Origin: Bacillota bacterium | GTDB taxonomy: Bacteria; Bacillota; Clostridia; Christensenellales; Aristaeellaceae | Assembly (NCBI GenBank): GCA_023443705.1 | Contig: JAEZTD010000381.1 | Span: forward strand, 1-13,088 | Length of the DNA stretch: 13,088 nucleotides | Reading direction: 5' to 3' | Shown here: one piece after another, positions 6,942-13,088 of the stretch | How positions within the stretch are numbered: the stretch's first letter is position 1 | Layout: each line of letters begins with the position of its first letter | Notes under the pieces: generated by a model | The model's database searches: none | Told to the model about the DNA's origin: nothing | The model's input: the letters and a program-made list of their open reading frames with translations, nothing else | Position numbers and translations under genes: made by a program

Positions 6942-9260
6942 ATGAAAGCAATCATCATGGCTGGCGGCGAAGGCTCGCGCCTGAGGCCGCTCACCTGCGC
7001 CTGTCCCAAGCCGATGGTTCCGCTGATGGATCGCCCTGTCATGGCCTACGCGCTCGATCTGCTCAAAAAACACGGAATAACCAATGTCGGGGTGACGCTG
7101 CAGTACCTTCCAGAGAGGGTGACCGAGTTCTTCGGCGAGGGGGGCGAGTTTGGCGTCGAAATGCGGTATTTCGTCGAAGAGCATCCGCTGGGAACCGCCG
7201 GCAGCGTCAAGCTGGCGGCGGAGTTCCTCGACGAGACCTTCGTGATCCTGTCGGGGGATGGGCTGACCGACTGCGATCTGACGCAGGCAGTCGCCTTTCA
7301 TAAATCCTCCGGGGCGCTGGCGACGATGGTTTTGAAGAAAGTTGAAAACCCGCTGGAATACGGCGTGGTCTTGGCCGACGCCGCGGGCCGGGTGCAGCGA
7401 TTTTTGGAAAAGCCCGGTTGGGGAGAGGTCTGCTCCGACACGGTGAATACGGGAATCTATATTCTGGAGCCGGAGGCGCTTCAGTTTATCCCCGCCGGAA
7501 AACCTCACGACTTTGGGAGAGAATTCTTCCCGGCGCTGGTGGAAAAAGGGCAAAAGGTATACGCACACGTGATGCGTGGGTATTGGTGCGACATCGGCGA
7601 CCTCGGCGCTTACCTGAAGGCGCATTCGGATCTTCTGGACGGCCGCGTCACCGTAGAGCAGAGCGTGAAGCCCGGCACAGTGACGCGAATGCCCGGCGTG
7701 CAGGTGGACAGGAGCGCCATCTTGGAAGGTCCCTGCTTTATCGGTGAGGGCGTGCGGGTGCGGGAGGGCGCGCGAATCGGCGCCTACAGCGTTCTCGGGG
7801 CGGGCTGCACAGTGGAGAAGCACGCATCCGTCAAGCGCTCCGTCATCTGGCGCGGTGCGAAGATTGGCGAGGGCGCGCAGGTGCGCGGCGCCGTCGTACA
7901 GACCGCGGCGACGCTGGGTGAGCGCGCCGCCATTTTCGAGGAGGGCGCTCTGGGAGACCATTCGATTCTGGGCGAAGGCTGCATCATCATGCCCGGCGTC
8001 AAGGTGTGGCCCCACAAGGAGGTAACGAGCGGCGCAAAGGTGGACCAGAACCTGGTCTGGGGCGCGCGCGGAGGCGAAGATCTGTTCGCGCCGGAAGGGC
8101 CGGGGCAGGCCGCGCGGCTGGCACAGGGGTTTACCGCGGCGCTGAAGCCGGGCAGCGTGGTCGTCGGACGCGACAATTCACTGATGTCGCTGGCGCAGGC
8201 CAGGGCGGTCTCCGCCGGGCTGATCGCCCAGGGCGTGCAGGTGTTTGAGCTAGGGCCGTCCACGCTGCCCCAGACATCCCAGGCCGTCAGGTCGATGGAC
8301 GCAGGCGGCGGCGTGTACGTGGCGGAGAAACGGCTGACGCTTATGAGCGGGGGAGGAATCACGCCCACCACCGGCGAGATGCGCACCCTTTCCGGCGTAC
8401 TTGCGCGGGAGGACTACGCGCGGCCCTACTCGGCGCGGCTGTACGCGCCGGTTCTGGCGGGGGGCGGCGAGCGGAGCTATCTTGCGGCGATGACCAAGGG
8501 CGTCGACCTTGCCGGCATGAAGGTACAGCTCTACGCGCCCGGCGAGCCGCTGCTCACCACAGCGGAACGGGCGCTGATTCATGCCGGGTGCCAGGTGCGC
8601 GCCGAGTGGGAGGCGGAACTCATGGACCCCAAGCCCGGGGAAACGGCGATCTGGATCGACGAGACCGGCGAAAGCGCGCGCTTTTCCGGAGACGGCGGCG
8701 CGCTTTCCGAGGGGGAAAACCAACAGCTCCTTTGCTGGACGGCCCTCGAAATGGGCTTTGTGCGCCTTCCGATGCCGCCGGGCATGACCCGGAGCATCGT
8801 TGAGTATGCGTCGCAGCGCGGTGCGACGGTGGAGCGCGTGCCCAGCGACCGCACCCGCTGGATGCGCGCACTCTGGAAGGAGGATGAGCGTCTGCTGCGG
8901 CTGTTCTTTGACGGCGTCTACGCCGCCGTACAAACCCTCGCCGCGCTGAAAAAGGCGGGGATTACGGTAAATGGCGTGATGCGCTCGATGCCCAGGGTGT
9001 TTCGCAGCGACCGGGTGTTTTCGGTGGAATTGAAGGACCGCGGCGCGCTGATGCGGCGCCTCGCGGAAAACATACCCGGAGCCAGCCTGTCGGACGGCGT
9101 GACCTTTGAAGACGAACGGGGATGGGTCTGGGTCAGCGCGCCGGGCGAAAAAAAGGAATGCCGCGTTCTGGCGGAGGCCACGAGCGCGGAATTCGCAAAA
9201 GAACTGTGCGATTTTTGCACGGACAATCTGGAAAAGCTGGTCAGGGATACGCAACCCTGA
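6942..9260 (+). CDS. Sugar-1-phosphate nucleotidyltransferase / beta-helix / degenerate phosphohexomutase-like fusion (mannose-1-phosphate guanylyltransferase-type)
   Basis: This 772-residue cytoplasmic protein probably makes a nucleotide sugar (GDP-mannose-like) for envelope glycans. Residues 1-235 form a nucleotidyltransferase: the nucleotide loop MAGGEGSRLRPLT (6-18), KPM (23-25), HPLGTAGSV (81-89), LSGDGLTDCD (103-112), FLEKPGWGE (154-162) and NTGIYILEPE (169-178). Residues about 255-370 show hexapeptide repeats of a left-handed beta-helix (AILEGPCFIGEGVRVREGARIG). Residues about 380-772 resemble the alpha-D-phosphohexomutase fold (VVVGRDNS 406-413; CRVLAEATSAE 740-750), but the catalytic serine motif TASHNP, the metal loop DGDADR and the sugar loop GEXSGH are not seen. 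This domain order is known in bacterial proteins of about 800 residues annotated as mannose-1-phosphate guanylyltransferase. GGAGGT 7 bases upstream of ATG sets the start; a longer in-frame start at 6819 overlaps the upstream gene. Sugar and base preference are inferred. The end overlaps the convergent lipid kinase by 20 bases. Confidence 0.88.
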   Translation: MKAIIMAGGEGSRLRPLTCACPKPMVPLMDRPVMAYALDLLKKHGITNVGVTLQYLPERVTEFFGEGGEFGVEMRYFVEEHPLGTAGSVKLAAEFLDETFVILSGDGLTDCDLTQAVAFHKSSGALATMVLKKVENPLEYGVVLADAAGRVQRFLEKPGWGEVCSDTVNTGIYILEPEALQFIPAGKPHDFGREFFPALVEKGQKVYAHVMRGYWCDIGDLGAYLKAHSDLLDGRVTVEQSVKPGTVTRMPGVQVDRSAILEGPCFIGEGVRVREGARIGAYSVLGAGCTVEKHASVKRSVIWRGAKIGEGAQVRGAVVQTAATLGERAAIFEEGALGDHSILGEGCIIMPGVKVWPHKEVTSGAKVDQNLVWGARGGEDLFAPEGPGQAARLAQGFTAALKPGSVVVGRDNSLMSLAQARAVSAGLIAQGVQVFELGPSTLPQTSQAVRSMDAGGGVYVAEKRLTLMSGGGITPTTGEMRTLSGVLAREDYARPYSARLYAPVLAGGGERSYLAAMTKGVDLAGMKVQLYAPGEPLLTTAERALIHAGCQVRAEWEAELMDPKPGETAIWIDETGESARFSGDGGALSEGENQQLLCWTALEMGFVRLPMPPGMTRSIVEYASQRGATVERVPSDRTRWMRALWKEDERLLRLFFDGVYAAVQTLAALKKAGITVNGVMRSMPRVFRSDRVFSVELKDRGALMRRLAENIPGASLSDGVTFEDERGWVWVSAPGEKKECRVLAEATSAEFAKELCDFCTDNLEKLVRDTQP

Positions 9261-10110
9261 GCCCGCCGGGGACGATGCGATAATGTGCCCTTTCGACCGC
9301 GATCAGTTCGCCATCGAGTTCGATGGTCATGCCAGGGGATTCGATCACGACCTCCTCCGCCCGCAAGTGATGGGCGATCGGCAGCGACAGGAACTTGCCG
9401 GTCACAAACATCGGAAGTAGCCTTACGATCTGCGAACGGCTGACGGCGTCGACGTATACGATGTCGAAAAGTCCATCGGCCGGGTCAGAAAGCGGTGAAA
9501 CCATCATGCCGCCGCCGAAGTAGCGGCCGTTGGCCACCTCAAATATGGTAAGTTTCTGGGTGAAGGTGCGCCCGTTCACGATGATTCGGGCTTCGACGGG
9601 TTTATAGAGGCGGATTGCCGAAATTAGCCCCAAAATGTAGGGAAGGAGACCCTTGAAGCGCGTGCCGAAAAAGCGCATCTGCCGCAGCACCTCGATGTCA
9701 AAGCCGGTGCCGGAGACGTTCAAAAAAAGCCGTTCGTTGATCATCCCTATGTCAACGGAGCGGATGGCGCTGTCCAGCTGAAGGGCGAGGGCCTCGATCG
9801 GGTTCTTGGGAAGGTTCAAGACCTTGACATAATCGTTTCCTGTGCCGCAGGAAACGAAATACATCACCGTCCGGGTGCCGAGAAGGCCGTTGGCGACCTC
9901 GTTGAAGCTGCCGTCCCCGCCCACGACAACCACGCGGGGCTCGCTTTCCTCCGAGGCAATCCTACGGGCAAGCTCCGTTGCGTGGCCGGGGCGCTCGGTC
10001 ATCACCGTTCGAAACGAAAGACCGCGCTTATGAAGTTCCGCCTCCACTTTTTCGCGCGCCTTCAGCGCGCGCCCGTTTCCGGCGGTGGGGTTGATGATCA
10101 CATGGTACAA
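9241..10110 (-). CDS. Diacylglycerol/lipid kinase family protein (DagK/YegS/LCB5 type)
   Basis: This enzyme phosphorylates a lipid hydroxyl, most likely diacylglycerol to phosphatidic acid for phospholipid recycling, at the inner membrane face. The 289-residue length is normal for the family. Visible motifs are NPTAGNG (7-13), the nucleotide-binding GGDGSFNEVANGL (64-76), SCGTGNDYVK (87-96), NVSGTGFD (131-138), ANGRYFGGGMMVSP (193-206) with SDPADGLFDIV (208-218), and ELDGE (264-268). The start is TTG at 10110, immediately before the strand that leads into NPTAGNG, with AGAGGG 7 bases upstream; no ATG fits. It follows the PHP gene by 45 bases on the same strand and is probably co-transcribed. 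Its 3' end overlaps the nucleotidyltransferase gene tail to tail. Whether the substrate is diacylglycerol or another lipid cannot be told. Confidence 0.93.
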   Translation of the reverse strand: MYHVIINPTAGNGRALKAREKVEAELHKRGLSFRTVMTERPGHATELARRIASEESEPRVVVVGGDGSFNEVANGLLGTRTVMYFVSCGTGNDYVKVLNLPKNPIEALALQLDSAIRSVDIGMINERLFLNVSGTGFDIEVLRQMRFFGTRFKGLLPYILGLISAIRLYKPVEARIIVNGRTFTQKLTIFEVANGRYFGGGMMVSPLSDPADGLFDIVYVDAVSRSQIVRLLPMFVTGKFLSLPIAHHLRAEEVVIESPGMTIELDGELIAVERAHYRIVPGGLRVAYP

Positions 10111-10155
10111 GGCGCGTCCCTCTTTCGTAGCTGGGATACGGGTACTGTATGCGGG

Positions 10156-10884
10156 TCAGACGTCGAAGGTGCGACCTGTTTTTTTGGAAACCCAATCCGA
10201 AAAGCGTCGTGCGTCGGCATTCAGAACCAGCGCCTCCGGGAAGTCCACGTCGCGCAGCACCTCCAGCGAGGCATCCACCTTGCCCACGAAAGAGGCGAAG
10301 TGGGCATCGGTCGACACGACCACGGGAACCTCGTATTTTTTCAGAAGCCGCGCGATGGCGCGGCAGTTTTCATAACTGCCCTTGCGCACTTTGAAGGAGT
10401 GGGAATTGATTTCGACGACCTTGCCGTTTTCCTTGAAGGCGCGGATTGCCGCTTCGTGGTCGAAGGGATAGCGACCGTCGCCCGCATGACCAATGATGTC
10501 TATGGAGGGGTTCGTCGCCACCGCCAGCCACGCCCGGGTATGGGTTAATTCGTCGGAGGGCGGGAAAGTCAGCGTATGCATCGACGCAATCACAACATCC
10601 AGCCGGTCCAGTATGTCGGGCGGCAGGTCCAGCGCGCCGTCTCCATCCAGAATGTTGACTTCGCAGCCGCGCAGCAGGTAGACGCCCAGCGCCGCTTCAG
10701 GCAGCACGTTGCGCATGGAGCGGAAGTAGAGTTCCGTCGGCGCGCCGGGAATTCGGGGCGCGTGATCTGCGATCACCAGAAACCTGTGCCCCATGCGGGC
10801 GGCCTCCACGGCGTTTTCCATGACCGTGCTGTGGGCGTGCCCGGAGGCGATGGTGTGGGTATGGGTATCGGCAATGATGTTCAT
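10156..10884 (-). CDS. PHP-domain phosphoesterase, YcdX-like
   Basis: This 242-residue cytoplasmic protein with a TIM-barrel PHP fold is expected to hydrolyse a phosphate ester at a three-metal centre. All nine ligands expected of the YcdX subgroup can be placed: His8 and His10 (DTHTH), His16 (GHAHS), His41 (ADH), Glu75 (GCEVNI), His103 (SMH), His133 (GHAGDG), and Asp193 and His195 (STDAH). The length is close to E. coli YcdX. The ATG at 10884 has GGAG 6 bases upstream. It is the first gene of a two-gene minus-strand unit with the lipid kinase. The biological substrate of this subgroup is poorly defined. Histidinol phosphatase is less likely because no histidine gene is near and the ligand spacing matches YcdX. 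Confidence 0.92.
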   Translation of the reverse strand: MNIIADTHTHTIASGHAHSTVMENAVEAARMGHRFLVIADHAPRIPGAPTELYFRSMRNVLPEAALGVYLLRGCEVNILDGDGALDLPPDILDRLDVVIASMHTLTFPPSDELTHTRAWLAVATNPSIDIIGHAGDGRYPFDHEAAIRAFKENGKVVEINSHSFKVRKGSYENCRAIARLLKKYEVPVVVSTDAHFASFVGKVDASLEVLRDVDFPEALVLNADARRFSDWVSKKTGRTFDV

Positions 10885-10922
10885 TTTGCGCTCCGCCTAG
10901 TTTTCAATACGAATGCCAACCT

Positions 10923-10928
10923 ATTATA
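10923..10928 (-). promoter_or_regulatory. Probable -10 box for the PHP / lipid kinase unit
   Basis: A perfect TATAAT on the minus strand, giving a start near 10916 and a leader of about 32 bases. The -35 position, 17 bases further up (10951-10946), reads GGGCCA and is a poor match, and there is no TG extension. The promoter may be weak or need an activator. Confidence 0.55.
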
Positions 10929-11038
10929 CCGAATAAATGCGAGGTTGGCCCCATGAATACTGTGTCGATTCAGCTTGGATTGTGTAAATTTTAACGAAAG
11001 CAGCGAGACTTCGCGTGTTTTGGATTTTTGCGGCGTAC

Positions 11039-11067
11039 TTGCGCGCAGGAGGAAAATCATGTAGAAT
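11039..11067 (+). promoter_or_regulatory. Probable promoter of the molybdenum hydroxylase gene
   Basis: TTGCGC (11039-11044), a 17-base spacer, then TAGAAT (11062-11067). Transcription would begin near 11074, about 40 bases before the ATG at 11113. The 228-base gap between the divergent PHP and hydroxylase genes (10885-11112) holds this promoter, the PHP -10 box and an AT-rich stretch near 10981-10995. No clear operator was seen. Confidence 0.5.
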
Positions 11068-11112
11068 GATGAGGCGGCGGCACGGTAAAGGGCCGCGGAA
11101 CGGAGGGTACGC

Positions 11113-13088
11113 ATGGAAGCACTTGAGGCGGTCAAGCGGCCAATGAAGCGCAGAGACCACGATGATAAGGTCTCCGGCCGCACCCTGTATACAGACGACA
11201 TCCAGTCGCCCGATTTTCTGACCGGAAAAATTCTTAGATCCAGCGTCGCGCGCGGCCGCATCCGCGGCATTACGGTACCGGAACTCCCCGAAGGGTACTT
11301 CGTCGTCGATCACCGCGACGTTACCGGCACCAACGAGGTGCACATTGTGCTTGACGACACGCCGGTCTTCGCGGAGGAGACAGTGGAGTTCGTCGGCGAT
11401 CCGATTCTGATGGTCGTGGGTCCGGACGAGCGCGTGGTGGAGCGCATCGTAAAAGAGATTCAGGTGGATTACGAGGTGCTGCCGGCGGAGCTCGACCCGC
11501 TGAAAGCCACCACCCATTTTTTCAAGTACAAAATTGAAAAGGGCGACATTGAAACCGCATTCGCCGAGGCCGACCGCGTGCTGGAGGAGACCTTCACCAC
11601 CGGGCATCAGGAGCATGTGCACCTTGAGACCAACGCCATGATCGGCGAGTGGCACGACGGAAAGGTGACCGTGCGCGGCTCGCTGCAGTGCCCCTTTTAC
11701 GTCGTCCGGGCAATCCGGAAGGCGCTGGGTTGCGAGGAATGCGACATCAACGTCATTCAGGAGGCCACGGGCGGCGCTTTCGGCGGCAAGGAAGACTACC
11801 CGAGCATTCTCGGCTGCCAGGTGGCCGTGGCCGCCGCCAAGGCGAAAAAGCCGGTCAAGTTGGTCTTTACCCGGCAGGAGGACATCGCCTACACCCCAAA
11901 GCGACACCCTTCCGTCTGCCGGTACCGGGTGGCCATCAAGGGGGGCCGGGTGACCGCGATGGACATCGACGTGACGTATGACGCGGGCGCCTACACCACG
12001 CTTTCGGCGGTGGTGCTGCAGCGCGGCTCCATCTGCGCAAACGGCATCTATGACATTCCCAACCTGCGCGTTGAGAGCCGCGCGGCCAAGACCAACTCCG
12101 TGCCCAACGGCGCGTTCCGGGGCTTCGGCGGCCCGCAGACCTTCTTCTCCATTGAGATGATGATGGAACACGCGGCCAAAGCCCTCGGCGAAGAGCCTCT
12201 TGATTTCAAGCTCCGCCACGCATCGAAGCAGGGGGATGAGACGAGTACCCAAGGGCTCTACCATTTCCATGTGCCCGTACCGGAGATCGCACAAAAGCTG
12301 GATGAACTGTCGGATTACCGAAATAAGCGCGCCGCCTACGCCGAGCAGGCGAACGGGCGCCATCGCCGGGGCATCGGACTTTCGCTGGTGTTCCACGGCT
12401 GTGCTTTCACCGGAAACGGCGAGCGCGACCTCATCAAGGCCGTCGCCCGCATCCGCGGAAACGCGGACGGCACCGTGGACGTGTACACCGCAAACACCGA
12501 AATGGGACAGGGGCTTAACACCAGCTTTCCGAAGCTGGTTGCGGCACGGCTGGGCATTCCCGTTGAGAAGGTCAGGCTGGAGAACCCGGACACCGACTTC
12601 GTACCGGATTCCGGCCCCACCGTGGCCAGCCGCTCGATGATGATCGTCGGCGAAATCCTGCGCCGCGCCGCCGACCGGTTAAAGGACGCCTGGAAGGAAG
12701 GCGAGACCGTCACCATCGAGGAACACTACAAGCATCCGGACTATATGATCCCCTTCAGCCTTGAAAACTTCAAGGGCGACGCCTACCCGGACTACTCCTG
12801 GTCGGGCAACGTGGTGGAGGTCGAAGTGGATACGCTGACCGGCGAGGCCAGGACGCTGGGTTGCTGGGGCGTATATGACATCGGTCTACCCATCGACGAG
12901 GCCGTCTGCCACGGCCAGATGCAGGGCGGCATGCTGCAGGGCCTCGGATACGCGTCGATGGAACAGATCAGCTACAACGAGCGCGGCATCATCCGAAACG
13001 ACCGCCTGACCGATTACATCATCCCCACTTCGGTGGACGCGCCGCCCCTCATCAGCGACTTTGTGGTAAACCCCGCGGTGTTCGGCCC
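11113..13088 (+). CDS. Xanthine-dehydrogenase-family molybdopterin-binding subunit, C-terminus cut by window edge
   Basis: This is the large catalytic subunit of a molybdenum hydroxylase, which inserts oxygen from water into an aromatic ring such as a purine; 658 residues are visible. The N-terminal a/b hammerhead begins at about 19 (KVSGRTLYTDDI). Cofactor and substrate motifs are GGAFGGKE (220-227), AFRGFGGPQ (334-342), EMGQGLNT (463-470) and GGMLQGLGYA (605-614). By eye, Glu227 and Arg304 (VLQRGS) align with bovine xanthine oxidase Glu802 and Arg880, which hold the purine; this favours a purine-type substrate but is not proof. The catalytic Glu (the GEPP region) should fall a few codons beyond the edge. 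The ATG at 11113 follows GGAGGG by 5 bases. No FAD or iron-sulfur subunit lies upstream, so those partners are expected downstream or elsewhere. Confidence 0.93.
   Translation, partial: MEALEAVKRPMKRRDHDDKVSGRTLYTDDIQSPDFLTGKILRSSVARGRIRGITVPELPEGYFVVDHRDVTGTNEVHIVLDDTPVFAEETVEFVGDPILMVVGPDERVVERIVKEIQVDYEVLPAELDPLKATTHFFKYKIEKGDIETAFAEADRVLEETFTTGHQEHVHLETNAMIGEWHDGKVTVRGSLQCPFYVVRAIRKALGCEECDINVIQEATGGAFGGKEDYPSILGCQVAVAAAKAKKPVKLVFTRQEDIAYTPKRHPSVCRYRVAIKGGRVTAMDIDVTYDAGAYTTLSAVVLQRGSICANGIYDIPNLRVESRAAKTNSVPNGAFRGFGGPQTFFSIEMMMEHAAKALGEEPLDFKLRHASKQGDETSTQGLYHFHVPVPEIAQKLDELSDYRNKRAAYAEQANGRHRRGIGLSLVFHGCAFTGNGERDLIKAVARIRGNADGTVDVYTANTEMGQGLNTSFPKLVAARLGIPVEKVRLENPDTDFVPDSGPTVASRSMMIVGEILRRAADRLKDAWKEGETVTIEEHYKHPDYMIPFSLENFKGDAYPDYSWSGNVVEVEVDTLTGEARTLGCWGVYDIGLPIDEAVCHGQMQGGMLQGLGYASMEQISYNERGIIRNDRLTDYIIPTSVDAPPLISDFVVNPAVFG

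Noticed and set aside
6888..8015. 375-residue minus-strand frame opposite the nucleotidyltransferase domain, with a similar 334-residue frame at 8250-9254
   Set aside because: Both are antisense shadows of the fusion gene, which has intact motifs and a good ribosome site. No motif is seen in either translation.
10924..12396. 490-residue open frame on the minus strand opposite the hydroxylase gene
   Set aside because: Shadow of the coding strand: His/Arg-rich translation, no recognisable motif, and the plus strand holds conserved molybdopterin motifs in the same bases.

Overview
This is an accessory-free stretch of a GC-rich bacterial chromosome (around 60% GC by eye, not computed). The genes have strong AGGAGG-type ribosome sites, sigma-A-like promoters and some TTG starts. 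Together with an Opp/Dpp-type peptide transporter, a DagK/YegS-type lipid kinase and a xanthine-dehydrogenase-family Mo subunit, this suits a Clostridia-like Bacillota. A Christensenellales-type gut lineage is a guess, prompted partly by a solute-binding protein whose signal peptide has no lipobox cysteine. No rRNA, tRNA, CRISPR, insertion sequence or phage gene was seen.

Layout. (1) Positions 1-6245, minus strand: an ABC importer operon read from a very good promoter at 6217-6245, in the order substrate-binding protein (3721-6159), a 17-bp hairpin, permease B (2650-3636), permease C (912-2636) and ATPase D (902 to the window edge; its C-terminus, and any second ATPase, lie outside). (2) Positions 6246-9260, plus strand: a promoter with an inverted repeat, a small four-helix membrane protein of unknown function (TTG start at 6341), then a 772-residue fusion of a sugar-1-phosphate nucleotidyltransferase, a left-handed beta-helix and a degenerate phosphohexomutase-like domain. 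(3) Positions 9241-10928, minus strand: a PHP-type (YcdX-like) phosphoesterase followed by a lipid kinase whose last 20 bases overlap the end of the convergent fusion gene. (4) Positions 11039 to the right edge, plus strand: the molybdenum-binding subunit of a xanthine-dehydrogenase-family hydroxylase, cut by the window.

How they work together. The minus-strand importer is a single functional unit: a secreted or surface binding protein, two membrane subunits and an ATPase for peptides or a similar solute. Its most unusual feature is a 270-300 residue block in permease C, placed just after the first membrane helix, that contains four degenerate repeats with a 60-64 residue period. The binding protein also carries about 165 extra residues compared with E. 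coli OppA. These may be matching extracytoplasmic additions. The fusion protein (nucleotide-sugar supply), the lipid kinase (phospholipid turnover) and the phosphoesterase suggest envelope housekeeping, but nothing in the sequence ties them into one pathway. The Mo hydroxylase probably opens a separate operon whose FAD and iron-sulfur subunits would lie to the right.

No new defence or mobile system was found. The best leads are the repeat-bearing permease, the fusion protein with a lost mutase active site, and the RNA/DNA inverted repeats between genes.
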